The position numbers were made by a program, and so were the translations under genes. 64,000 bases of DNA, taken from contig JAUJOT010000004.1 in NCBI GenBank assembly GCA_030447505.1, positions 248,001-312,000 of the forward strand, read 5' to 3'. Numbering within the stretch: position 1 is the first letter of the stretch; each line of letters begins with the position of its first letter. Positions 51,463 through 59,966 of the stretch are shown here, one piece after another. Origin of the DNA: Solirubrobacteraceae bacterium (lineage in GTDB: Bacteria; Actinomycetota; Thermoleophilia; Solirubrobacterales; Solirubrobacteraceae). The notes under the pieces are model-generated. The model saw only the letters and a list, made by a program, of their open reading frames with translations. It was not told where the DNA came from and did no database searches.

Positions 51463-52974
51463 TCAGGACAGCGCGCCGGTCGAGCCCACGCGCCCGCGCC
51501 GCCTGACCTCGCGCAGCGCGACCGCCAGCCGGCGCACGCCCTCGTCGAGCAGCCCGGGCTCGACGAGCCCGAACGACAGCCGCATGCTCGTGCGCGAGGA
51601 CTTCTGGGCCATGACCGCGCCGCCGGGGAGGAAGGTGGTGCCGGCGCGCAGGGCCTCGACGTACAACGCGCGCTCGTCGACGGCGTCGCGCAGCGTGACC
51701 CAGACGTGGTGACCGCCCGCGGGCAGCGTCCAGGTCGCGTCGTCTGACAGGTGGCGATCGAGCGCGTGCAGCAGCGCGTCGCGGCGCGCACGGTAGACCG
51801 GCAGCGCGCGGGCGAGCAGCTGCGCGTGGCGGTCGCCGCGCAGGTAGTGCGCGGCGAGGTACTGCGGCAGCGCGGCGGTGTGGATGTCGCTGTCGATCTT
51901 CAGCTGGATGAGCCGCCCGAGCACCGGCCCGGATGCCGCGATCCAGCCGAGCCGCAGGCCGCCGCCGATCGTCTTGGAGAGCGAGTCGACGTAGATCACG
52001 TGCGCCGGGGCGTCGGCGCGCAGGCGCCGGCGCGGCGCGCCGTCGAAGCGCATCGTCGCGTAGACGCCATCGTCGAGCACGAAGAAGCCGCGCGCTCTGG
52101 CAAGCTCGATCAGGCGCGCGCGGCGTCCGGTGGACAGGTCCGCGCCGGTCGGGTTCTGGCAGGCCTCCTGCAGCACGACGAGCTTGATCTCGTGGCGCGC
52201 GAGGATCCGCTCGAGCGCGTCGATGTCGGCGCCGCCGGCGTCGACCGGCAGCGGCAGGACGCGGGCGCCCGTCGCCTGCAGCGAGGCGAGCGCGCCCGCG
52301 AACGTCGGCGACTCGACGACCGCCACGTCGCCGGGGCCGAGGATCGCGCGCGCGACGAGGTCGATCGCCTGGCGCGCGCCGGTGGTCACGAGGATCTCGT
52401 CGGCGCTCGTCGCGTAGCCCGCGTCGCGCCCGAGCTCGGCCAGGCGCTCGCGCAGCTGGGGCTGCCCCTCGACCTGCAGGTAGTCGGTGACCACACGCGG
52501 GCTCGCGCGCGTGATCTCGGCCACCATCTCGGCGAGCTCCTCGGACGGGCACAGCTCGGGGTCCGGATAACCCGAGCCGAGCGCGATCGCGTCGCCCGAC
52601 AGCGGCGCGTGCAGCGAGTCGCGCAGCATCTCGTCGGCGTAGGACGCGGGGCGCAGCGCGAGCATGCCGAGCTGCCAGTCGTCGTCGTCGAGGCGGCGTC
52701 CGCCGCCCGCGGTCGTGGCCCCGGCCGCCGGGACGGGCACGCGCTGGCGCACGAACGTGCCGCGCCCGACCGCCGCCGTCACATAGCCCAGCTCGGCGAG
52801 GCGGCGGTACACGCGGACGGCCGTCAGGTGGTTGATGCCCGCGTCGGCGGCGAGCGCGCGGGTTGCCGGCAAGCGCGCGCCGGGGGCCAGATCGCCGCTC
52901 TCGATCAGCGTCGCGATGTGTGTGACGAGCTGCTGCGTGATCGAGATCTCGGCGTCACGCTGCAGATCAAACAT
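51463..52974 (-). CDS. MocR-type regulator (GntR HTH fused to aminotransferase fold)
   Basis: The 503-residue protein has a GntR winged HTH (residues 10-70, GARLPATRALAADAGINHLTAVRVYRRL) and a class I aminotransferase-like domain with NPTG, DDGVY and the PLP-lysine motif SLSKTIGGGLRLGW. MocR proteins use PLP to sense a metabolite. ATG 52974 (MFDLQRDAEIS) is preferred over ATG 52998, which would bury a TCGTACA site in the coding region. It is divergent from the gene at 53059. Confidence 0.9.
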   Translation of the reverse strand: MFDLQRDAEISITQQLVTHIATLIESGDLAPGARLPATRALAADAGINHLTAVRVYRRLAELGYVTAAVGRGTFVRQRVPVPAAGATTAGGGRRLDDDDWQLGMLALRPASYADEMLRDSLHAPLSGDAIALGSGYPDPELCPSEELAEMVAEITRASPRVVTDYLQVEGQPQLRERLAELGRDAGYATSADEILVTTGARQAIDLVARAILGPGDVAVVESPTFAGALASLQATGARVLPLPVDAGGADIDALERILARHEIKLVVLQEACQNPTGADLSTGRRARLIELARARGFFVLDDGVYATMRFDGAPRRRLRADAPAHVIYVDSLSKTIGGGLRLGWIAASGPVLGRLIQLKIDSDIHTAALPQYLAAHYLRGDRHAQLLARALPVYRARRDALLHALDRHLSDDATWTLPAGGHHVWVTLRDAVDERALYVEALRAGTTFLPGGAVMAQKSSRTSMRLSFGLVEPGLLDEGVRRLAVALREVRRRGRVGSTGALS

Positions 52975-52980
52975 CTTGAA

Positions 52981-53040
52981 GTTGTACGATATTGACATAG
53001 CGGCACGTGATCGTACAGTGGCTGGGAACTGTCGTACAAG
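52981..53040. promoter_or_regulatory. Divergent promoter with three TCGTACA sites, likely MocR operator
   Basis: TTGTACGA (about 52982-52989), ATCGTACA (about 53013-53020) and GTCGTACAA (about 53031-53039) repeat the TCGTACA core, one inverted relative to the other two. A plus-strand promoter TTGACA (52993-52998) -16 bp- TACAGT overlaps the middle site. Autoregulation and control of the 53059 gene by the adjacent MocR protein is the simple reading. Confidence 0.6.
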
Positions 53041-53058
53041 TAGCGAACGGGATCGAAC

Positions 53059-53421
53059 ATGTTGGATCGCTTGGAATACATTGTTGACCGCTTCAACGCC
53101 CGCCCCGAGACCGCCTCCGAGTCGCCCGCCGAGCACCTCGCGGTCGTGATCCGCCGCGCGCGGGATGCCGACGTGCCGATCCTGCACGACCTCGCCGAGC
53201 TGGACTCGCACAGGCCGCTCGAGGGCGCCGTGCTCGTCGCGGTCGTCGAGGGAGAGATCTGGGCGGCGCTCGGGCTCGACGACGACCGCGTCATCGCCGA
53301 TCCGTTTCTGCCCACGGCGCCGGCAGTCGAGCTGCTGCGCCTGCGCGTCCGACAGCTGCGCGCCGCCGGCCGGCGGCCGCTGCGGCGCATCCTGCGGGTT
53401 GCAGGTCGGGCGCGGGCGTAG
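53059..53421 (+). CDS. Small actinobacterial protein with GNAT-like N-terminal motif
   Basis: The 120-residue protein contains VIRRARDADVPILHDLAELDSHRPLEG and VLVAVVEGEIWAALGLDDDRVIADPF, resembling the first strands of GNAT acetyltransferases but without the acetyl-CoA loop. Such short versions are widespread in actinobacteria and of unknown function. It is controlled from the TCGTACA region. Confidence 0.75.
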   Translation: MLDRLEYIVDRFNARPETASESPAEHLAVVIRRARDADVPILHDLAELDSHRPLEGAVLVAVVEGEIWAALGLDDDRVIADPFLPTAPAVELLRLRVRQLRAAGRRPLRRILRVAGRARA

Positions 53422-53601
53422 GGCAGACCGCAGCGCGAGCCGGCGCACGAGCGCCGTCTCGCGCGCCGACACCGCGCCGCGCGCGCCGCCACCGCGCCGC
53501 GCTCGTGCCGTGCCGGCGACGCCCGCTGCGCCGCGGGCGCCGCTCGACGAGCTCGACCGGCTCTTGCTCGGCGGGGCGATGCCTGCTTCCGGCCGCGTGT
53601 A
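53422..53601 (+). other. GC-rich gap, possible short coding tail
   Basis: The 180 bases are extremely GC-rich. One plus-strand frame ends at 53605 in LDELDRLLLGGAMPASGRVY, which could be a small protein, but no acceptable start codon precedes it and no family is seen. Nothing else is apparent. Confidence 0.2.
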
Positions 53602-54526
53602 CTAGCGAGCGCTGAGCGCGAGCGCTTCGGCGGTCCGGGCGATGAGGAGATGGGACTGGGCGGTGAGCTCGCGCCAGGTCGTGCGCAGCACGATGTAGCG
53701 CTTGCGCGTCAGCGCGGCGCTCTTGCGGCGGTCGCGCTCGAACGCAGAGCGGGTGGCGTGGAAGCTGTAGGAGTCGAACTCGAGCGCGACGCGCTGTCGT
53801 GGCCACAGCGCGTCGACCTCGAAGCCTTCGACGTCGGCGTTGAAGAGGGGTTCCGGAAGCTTCGCGGCGCGGAGCAGCGCGACGAGCTTTCGCTCGGCCA
53901 GCGAGCGGGTGAAGGCGGGCTCTTCGAGCAGCGCGCGCAGCGCTGTCGCGCCGGGCCGCCGCGGCGACCGCTGGATCGCGGCGGCGATGTCGCGCTTCGT
54001 CACGAGTCGCTTGACCTGCGCGAGCTCGACTGCGTCTGCGAGTTCGCGCGCCGGAAGCCGTGCGGCGTTGTCGAGCAGCGTCCGCGCCGGGGCGGTCACG
54101 GGGATCGCGCCCACGTCGCGCACGTCGGCCGGATCGAGGCGCCCGCTCTCGTGCCCCTGAATCTCATCTGAGCGTGCGGCGACGGCCCACGACGGTCACG
54201 TCGACAGGACCGTCTAGGGGTTCGGCGAAGCCCCAGAGCGCGAGCGCCGATCGATGGCTCACCACCGCACCCTCGCCCGACGCGAGGATCGCCGCGCGCC
54301 AGCGCGCCCTCGCCGTCGCGTCGACCCGGCCCCAGAGGAAGACGCCCTTGTGCAGCGGGTGCAGGAGACCGCGCCGGCGGCGATGCGCGACCGCCCCGCG
54401 CCCCAGCCCGAGCGCTTGGAGCTGCTCACGGAGAACCACGCCGTCCTGGCGATCGGCCACGAGCGTGATGAGGTGATCTGCATGCAGTGATGACGGATCA
54501 GATGCACTCGCCTGCACCTCCGTCAT
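53602..54526 (-). pseudogene. DUF559/AbiEi-like protein gene split by a frameshift
   Basis: The upstream part (ATG 54526 to TGA 54164) has the AbiEi-like N-terminal HTH and linker (GVVLREQLQALGLGRGAVAHR, SHRSALALWGFAEP). The downstream part (to 53602) has the DUF559 endonuclease-like domain (RSLAERKLVALLR, VEGFEVDALWPRQRVALEFDSYSFH, RKRYIVLRTTW). A one-base shift near 54,165 separates them: reading through in the other frame gives IQGHESGRLDPADVRDVGAIP, which joins them. The intact protein would be about 300 residues, the usual length. This is a mutation or a sequencing error. Confidence 0.75.
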
Positions 54527-54595
54527 CACGGCATCGCATACGTGCAGCGATGACGGATCGATCCGCACGATCCGTCGGTCCGTCGTCACTGCACG
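54484..54595. repeat. Alternating GATGACGGA inverted repeats
   Basis: GATGACGGATC occurs at about 54488 and 54552, and its inverse (TCCGTCATCA, TCCGTCGTCA) at about 54519 and 54584. TGATGACGGA/TCCGTCATCA and GACGGATCG/CGATCCGTC can each form hairpins. Several are followed or preceded by TGCAG/CTGCA. It resembles a small REP-like cluster. It overlaps the start of the DUF559-like gene. Confidence 0.65.
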
Positions 54596-54697
54596 CGGTT
54601 CGAGCACGCCTGCAGCATCCGGCACAGCCGTGCGATCGCGCGCCTCTTGACGCACTTCCGTCACCGATTCACAACACTCGGCGCGCGAGGGCGAACA

Positions 54698-55074
54698 TCA
54701 CGACGCGCCATCCACCAGCCGCGCGCCATCCACCAGCCGCGCGCCATCCGCCAGCCGCGCCGGCGTAACGCCTGCCGCCTGCGCCGCCCGGCCACGGAAG
54801 CGCCGTCCCCCCCCGCCGCCCTGCGCGCTCTGCGCGAGCGTGAAGCGCTGGCGCGCGACCGCCTGCGTGCCGACGACCCACAGCACGGCGCGATCGCGGT
54901 CCCGCACCAGCAGCCACGACACCGCGGGCAGCGCTGCGACGACCACGGAAGGCCCGGATCGCGCCCGAGGATCGTCAGCAGGCACGCTGCCGAGAGCTCG
55001 TACGCAAGGCCGAGCAGCACGTCTCGCGTACGCGCCTGGCCGATGTTCGTCTGCTGGCACGCCGTCAACGCCAC
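54698..55074 (-). pseudogene. Possible frameshifted small membrane protein
   Basis: From GTG 55074 one frame reads ARTRDVLLGLAYELSAACLLTILGRDPG-type hydrophobic sequence. Near 54,945 the hydrophobic signal continues in another frame (VVVAALPAVSWLLVRDRDRAVLWVVG, then QRFTLAQSAQ). The product would have two or three membrane helices. It overlaps the 18-bp repeats at its end. Support is only hydrophobic pattern and codon bias. Confidence 0.3.
54713..54767. repeat. 18-bp tandem repeat, about three copies
   Basis: The unit CATCCACCAGCCGCGCGC is repeated twice exactly and a third time with changes (CATCCGCCAGCCGCGCCG). The region 54,596-54,712 before it shows no gene. Confidence 0.85.
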
Positions 55075-55095
55075 TCTGGCAGTCTGTCGGGCCGC

Positions 55096-55668
55096 ATGAG
55101 ACGCACGATCCTCTTGTTCCTGGCGCTCGCGGCGCTTGTCGCGCTCGTCGGCTGCGGCGACTCCGAGAGCGCATCGACGGACACGCCGACGATCACGAGC
55201 GCGCCGGCGACCACCACCGCCGCGCCGGCGGCGACGCCTGCGACGACGACCCCGGCGCGGACGGGCGGCAAGGGCGACGACAGCCGCTACGTCGTCGTCA
55301 CGTCCCTGCTCGGCAAGCAGCTGCCGAAGGAGCCCGGCTGCAGGTTCGCCAAGACCTTCGTCCCCGACAAGCCGTCGCCGGCCAGCTATGACGGGGCGCT
55401 GACGCTCGCCGTCACGTGCCGCGAGACCGACGGCTTCCAGCCGACCGGCCAGATCGTCAACCGGGCGGGCAGCAAGCCGACCGGGATCACGTGCCGCACC
55501 ACGAAGCCGCCGGAGCTGTACTGCATCTACGTCCCCAGCTCGACGGTCGGGATGTACTTCACAGGGACGGATCGTGCCGTCGTGCGCCGCCGGCTCGAGC
55601 ACCTCATGGAGACCGTCGCGCCGCTGCCGACCGGCGTCACGCCGCTGCCGCGAACCGCAACGCCCTGA
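55096..55668 (+). CDS. Secreted lipoprotein, unknown function
   Basis: The 190-residue protein has a lipoprotein signal peptide with lipobox LVGC (Cys20), a Thr/Ala/Pro-rich linker, and a small domain with three further cysteines (GCRFAK, VTCRETDG, ITCRTT, YCIYVP region). It is expected on the outer face of the membrane. ATG 55096 is the only sensible start. Confidence 0.8.
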   Translation: MRRTILLFLALAALVALVGCGDSESASTDTPTITSAPATTTAAPAATPATTTPARTGGKGDDSRYVVVTSLLGKQLPKEPGCRFAKTFVPDKPSPASYDGALTLAVTCRETDGFQPTGQIVNRAGSKPTGITCRTTKPPELYCIYVPSSTVGMYFTGTDRAVVRRRLEHLMETVAPLPTGVTPLPRTATP

Positions 55669-55705
55669 TCCGCGCGGCGACCCGCGCTCGTGCCACGATG
55701 GGCGC

Positions 55706-56824
55706 GTGCACCCCGCCGCGCCCGTCCACTCGCTCGCCGCGCTCGAGCTGCTCAACGACGTGCTCGCGCAGCTCGACGCCGACCAGGGCGCGGAGTTCTA
55801 CTCGCGCCTCGCGGAGGCGGTCTGCCGTCAGGGGCAGATGCGCCGCGCCGTGATCTTCCGCTACGACGACGCGCGCCGGCGCGTGCACGCGGCGGGAGCG
55901 CACGGCATCGGCCTCGACAGCTTCACGAGCGGTGAGATCACCGTCGAGTCAGCGCCCGTCGCGCGCCAGGCCCTGACCGACGACCGCGTGATCGAGGTGC
56001 TCGGCGAGAACGCCCACCAGATATCGGAGGACTTCGACGAGCTCGTCGGGAAGCACTCGCTCGTCTACGTGCCGATCGTCGCGGCGGGCCGCTGGATCGG
56101 CGTGATCATCGCCGAGCCCGAGCACGGCGCTGCGCCGATCGACGAGCACCGCCGCGAGCTGCTGTGGATGCTCGGCAAGACGCTCGCGCTCGCGTCGACC
56201 TCGCGTATCGCGACGACGCAGGGCGAGCGTGCGCGCGAGCTCGAGGAGCGCATCGACTTCGCCCGCGGCATCCACGAGGGCGTCGTGCAGCGGCTCTTCG
56301 GCGTCTCGCTCGTGCTGTCCGCCGAGCAGCCCCTCACCGCCGAGGCGCGCGCCCGCTGCGCGCAGGAGGTCGGCGCCGCGCTCGGCGAACTGCGCTCCGC
56401 GCTGCAGCGCCCGCTCGGCCGCTCGTCGCTTCCGACGGGTACGACGCTCAAGGCCGAGCTCGAACGCCTGCGCAGCGAGCACCGCGACCTCGGGCTGATC
56501 GTCGAGGGCCCGGTCGTCGACGTCCCCGAGGCGCTGGAGCCGCTCGCGCAGTCCGTCCTCACCGAAGCCGTCCGCAACGCGCGCAAGCACGCCGCCGCGC
56601 AGCGCCTCGTGGTGCGCACGCATACGAGCGAGGGCACGCTCGTGATCGAGATCGAGAACGACGGCGTGCCGGCCGAACGCAGCGCGTCGACCGGCGTCGG
56701 CCTGCGTCTCGCCGCACTCGAGGCGCTGCAGTCCGGCGGGCTCGTCGAGTTCGGCGAGCGCGCGCCCGGCACCTGGGTCGTGCGGCTCGTCGTCCCGCTG
56801 CCCGGCAACGGAAGCGCGCCGTAG
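55706..56824 (+). CDS. Sensor histidine kinase (GAF plus NarX/DesK-type)
   Basis: The 372-residue soluble kinase has a GAF-like domain (residues about 20-165), a HisKA_3-like segment with the phosphorylated His190 (FARGIHEGVVQRLFGVSLVL), and a HATPase domain with Asn291 (LTEAVRNARKHA) and GVGLRLAALEAL. There is no membrane segment, so it senses an internal signal. The start is GTG 55706. It is followed 56 bp later by its response regulator. Confidence 0.88.
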   Translation: MHPAAPVHSLAALELLNDVLAQLDADQGAEFYSRLAEAVCRQGQMRRAVIFRYDDARRRVHAAGAHGIGLDSFTSGEITVESAPVARQALTDDRVIEVLGENAHQISEDFDELVGKHSLVYVPIVAAGRWIGVIIAEPEHGAAPIDEHRRELLWMLGKTLALASTSRIATTQGERARELEERIDFARGIHEGVVQRLFGVSLVLSAEQPLTAEARARCAQEVGAALGELRSALQRPLGRSSLPTGTTLKAELERLRSEHRDLGLIVEGPVVDVPEALEPLAQSVLTEAVRNARKHAAAQRLVVRTHTSEGTLVIEIENDGVPAERSASTGVGLRLAALEALQSGGLVEFGERAPGTWVVRLVVPLPGNGSAP

Positions 56825-56880
56825 CGAGGACAGCCGATGATCGTCAGCCGCAACCTCCGATCGAGCAACGGCGCGCAGTC

Positions 56881-57495
56881 GTGAACGGCGATGCCGATCG
56901 CCTGCGCGTCCTCGTCGTCGACGATCACGACGTCGTCCAGTGGGGCTTTCGGACGATGCTCGGCGAGCTCGAGTGGGTCGAGCGCTGCCTGTCGGCGCGC
57001 ACCGGCGACGAAGCGCTCGCGCTCACGCGCGAGCACGCGCCCGACGTCGCGCTCGTCGACCTCTTCCTCGGCGGCGAGTCCGGTCCCGAGGTCTGCGAGC
57101 GGCTGCTGACGCAGCGCCCCGAGCTGCGCGTGCTGCTGATCTCGGGCGCCGGACGGATCTCGCCGGCGACGGCACGCGCGTGCGGCGCAAGCGGCTTCGT
57201 CCCGAAGGACTGGCCCGCCGCCGACGTCGCGCGCGCGGTGCGGATGGTCGCGCTCGGCATGGCGCTGTTCGAGCCCGTCCCCACCGCTCCCGATCGGGCG
57301 CTCACGCTCTCCGGCCGCGAGCGAGAGGTGCTCGAGCGGATCGCGGGCGGCGCGACGAACCGCGAGATCGCCGGCGCGCTGCACCTCTCCCCGCACACGG
57401 TCAAGGAACACACGAGCGCGCTGTACCGCAAGCTCGACGTGCGCAACCGCGCAGAGGCGGTTCAGCGCGCACAGCGGCTTGGCCTGCTGAGCTGA
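56881..57495 (+). CDS. NarL/FixJ-family response regulator
   Basis: The 204-residue protein has a receiver domain with VVDDHD, phospho-acceptor Asp60 (VALVDLFLGG) and Lys in FVPKDW, then a LuxR-type HTH (LSGREREVLERIAGGATNREIAGALHLSPHTVKEH). It pairs with the upstream kinase. The start is GTG 56881. Confidence 0.93.
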   Translation: MNGDADRLRVLVVDDHDVVQWGFRTMLGELEWVERCLSARTGDEALALTREHAPDVALVDLFLGGESGPEVCERLLTQRPELRVLLISGAGRISPATARACGASGFVPKDWPAADVARAVRMVALGMALFEPVPTAPDRALTLSGREREVLERIAGGATNREIAGALHLSPHTVKEHTSALYRKLDVRNRAEAVQRAQRLGLLS

Positions 57496-57615
57496 TCACC
57501 GCGGCCGCCGCTGCCGCGCGCTCGTGCAGCTGGCGGCGGTTCGTTTCGAGCACCCGCTGACGGGTAGCGCCCAGTCGATCGCTTTATCTCCCGCTGACCC
57601 GACCGAAGGAGCCCC

Positions 57616-58401
57616 ATGGCCACGCTCGACAACGTGGACTACGAGCTGCATCTGCCGCCGAAGCATGCTCGAGGCGAGCTGGATCAGGACGAGGAATGGT
57701 GCGAGATCGAGATCGACGGCGAGCGCCGCCGGATCCGCTTCCACGACTACGCCGAGATCTACGACGTGCCGGGGCTCTACGAGCGGCTGTTCGCCGACCG
57801 GCTCGACTGCCAGTCGCCACGCGTCGTCGCCGACCTGCTCGGCGAGGCGCTGCGCGACGCCGGCCTGAAGCCCGAGCGGCTGACCGCGCTGGACTTCGGC
57901 GCTGGCAACGGCATGGTCGGCGAGCTGCTCGCCGAGCTCGCCGTCGGCGAGATCGTCGGCGTCGACCTGCTGCCCGAGGCGCGCGACGCCGCGCACCGCG
58001 ATCGACCCGGCCTCTACGAGGCGTACTACGCGCTGGACATGACGCAGCTCGCGCCGGAGCAGCGGCGCGATCTGATGCGCCATGACTTCGACGTCATGAC
58101 CTGCGTCGCGGCGCTCGGGTTCGGTGACATCCCGCCGCTGGCGTTCGCCGAGGCGTTCAACCTCGTCGGCTCGCCGGGCTGGGTCGCGTTCAACATCCGC
58201 GACCGCTTCGTCGAGGAGCGGTGCTCCGGCTTCGGCGGCCTGATCGCGCGGATGTTCCGCGAGGGGATCCTCGAGGAGCGCACCCGCACGCGCTACATTC
58301 ACCGCGTCTCGGTCGACGGCGAGCCGCTGGAGTACGTCGCGCTCGTCGCCGAGAAGCACGCCGACGTGCCGCTGGACTGGACGCACGACTACAGCGACTG
58401 A
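57616..58401 (+). CDS. SAM-dependent methyltransferase, class I
   Basis: The 261-residue protein has motif I LDFGAGNGMVGELL, a following acidic strand IVGVDLLPEA, and FDVMTCVAALGFGDIPP. The substrate is unknown. ATG 57616 follows GAAGGAGCCCC. It is convergent with asnB. Confidence 0.85.
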   Translation: MATLDNVDYELHLPPKHARGELDQDEEWCEIEIDGERRRIRFHDYAEIYDVPGLYERLFADRLDCQSPRVVADLLGEALRDAGLKPERLTALDFGAGNGMVGELLAELAVGEIVGVDLLPEARDAAHRDRPGLYEAYYALDMTQLAPEQRRDLMRHDFDVMTCVAALGFGDIPPLAFAEAFNLVGSPGWVAFNIRDRFVEERCSGFGGLIARMFREGILEERTRTRYIHRVSVDGEPLEYVALVAEKHADVPLDWTHDYSD

Positions 58402-58428
58402 GCTTCGCCGCGGCGCTCGCGCGGTCGC

Positions 58429-59961
58429 TCAGGCCGTCGCGAAGCGCCCGAGCGTGCGCTCCGGGCGGACGCCGGGCAGGTGCTCAGCGAAGATGCGGTG
58501 GTAGGCGAACTCCTCGCGCGTGCGCAGCGGCGGGTCGACGGCCGCGCGGTGACGGATGAAGTCGGTCGGGCTGACACCCTCCTCGACGGTGCTCGTGAGC
58601 ACGTCCCTGGCGCCGCTGCCGTCGCCGAACTCGACCTTCTCGCGCCACAGGATCTGCTCCGGCAGCCAGCCGTCGAAGGCGCGCCGCAGCAGGCGCTTCT
58701 CGAGCTCGCCGGGCGCTGACTGCTTCCAGGCCATCGGCAGGCCGAACGCGAACGCGATCACCTGGCGATCGAGAAACGGCACGCGCGCCTCGAGACCGTG
58801 GGCCATCGTCACGCGGTCGCAGCGCTGCAGGTTGAGGTTGTGCAGCCCGTGCACGGTGCGCATGAGCTCGGCCTGCAGCGACTCCGCGCTGTCGAAGCCG
58901 CGCAGGTACTCATAGCCGGCGAACAGCTCGTCGGCGCCCTCGCCGGTCAGGACGACCTTGACGTGCTGGGAGGTCATCTCGGCGAGCAGGAAGTTCGGCA
59001 CGGCGCTGCGCACGAGCGACGGGTCGAAGTGCTCGATCGCACGCACGACGTCGGGCAGCGCGCGCACCGCCTCGTGCGCGTCGTAGGTGCGCTCGTGGTG
59101 CTCGCTGCCGAGGTGGCGCGCGACGACGCGCGCGGCCAGCAGGTCGGCGCTGCCCTGCGTGCCGACGGCGAACGTCTTCAGGCGCTCGCCGCGCTGCTCG
59201 AGGTAGCGCGCCGCGATCGCGGCGACGATCGCCGAGTCGAGCCCCCCCGACAGGAAGACGCCGACGGGGACGTCGCCCATCATCTGGCGCTGCACCGAGC
59301 CGATCAGGATCTTCCGCGTCGCCGCGAGCGCCCGATCGGGCGGCTCGGCGTCGCGGCTGCAGACGGCGCGCGCCGTCGGCGCGCCCGTGCCGTTCTGCGG
59401 GACCGCCTCGGCGAAGCGCACCACACCGCCCTCCGGCGTCCAGTGACAGCCCGGCGGAAACGCCTCGACATCGGCCATCCAGTCGGGCGCGAAGGCGCCC
59501 ATCTCCGACGCGAACCGCACGCGGCTGTCGCGCCTGGCCCAGTACAGCGGCTTGATCCCGACCGGGTCGCGCGCGGCGATGAAGCGGCCGTCCTCGGCGG
59601 CGACGAGGAAGGCGAACATGCCCTCGAGCTCGTCCAGCGCGGAGGGACCGCGCTCGTCGAGCAGGTGCAGGGCGACCTCGTTGTCCGAGCGCGTCCGAAA
59701 CGCCGCCGGTCTGAGCGTGGCGCGCACCTGCTCGTGGTTGTAGACCTCGCCGTTGCCGACCAGCCAGACGCTGCCGGACGCGTTGGCGAACGGCTGGTGG
59801 CCGCCGTCGACGTCGACGATCGACAGCCGGCGGTGGCCGAGCCAGGCACCGTCGACGCGGATCTCGCCCGCGTCGTCGGGTCCGCGGTGCACGAGCCGGC
59901 CGAGCATCCGCTCAGTCTCGCCCGCCGCGTGCGGGCCGTAGGCGGCCGCGATCCCGCACAT
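58429..59961 (-). CDS. asnB: Asparagine synthetase (glutamine-hydrolysing)
   Basis: The 510-residue protein starts MCGIAAAYGP, so Cys2 is the glutaminase nucleophile. RLSIVDVDGGHQPF and NGEVYNHE follow. The synthetase half has the pyrophosphate loop SGGLDSAIVAA, TGEGADELFAGYEYLRG and RVPFLDRQVI. It makes Asn from Asp using Gln and ATP, or amidates a related acid. It lies 5 bp downstream of the nitrilase-family gene, so they are one operon. Confidence 0.93.
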   Translation of the reverse strand: MCGIAAAYGPHAAGETERMLGRLVHRGPDDAGEIRVDGAWLGHRRLSIVDVDGGHQPFANASGSVWLVGNGEVYNHEQVRATLRPAAFRTRSDNEVALHLLDERGPSALDELEGMFAFLVAAEDGRFIAARDPVGIKPLYWARRDSRVRFASEMGAFAPDWMADVEAFPPGCHWTPEGGVVRFAEAVPQNGTGAPTARAVCSRDAEPPDRALAATRKILIGSVQRQMMGDVPVGVFLSGGLDSAIVAAIAARYLEQRGERLKTFAVGTQGSADLLAARVVARHLGSEHHERTYDAHEAVRALPDVVRAIEHFDPSLVRSAVPNFLLAEMTSQHVKVVLTGEGADELFAGYEYLRGFDSAESLQAELMRTVHGLHNLNLQRCDRVTMAHGLEARVPFLDRQVIAFAFGLPMAWKQSAPGELEKRLLRRAFDGWLPEQILWREKVEFGDGSGARDVLTSTVEEGVSPTDFIRHRAAVDPPLRTREEFAYHRIFAEHLPGVRPERTLGRFATA

Positions 59962-59966
59962 GGCCG

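Noticed and set aside
54661-55755. 364-codon minus-strand frame
   Set aside because: It runs antisense through the lipoprotein gene, which has a clear signal peptide on the plus strand; the frame is a shadow there.
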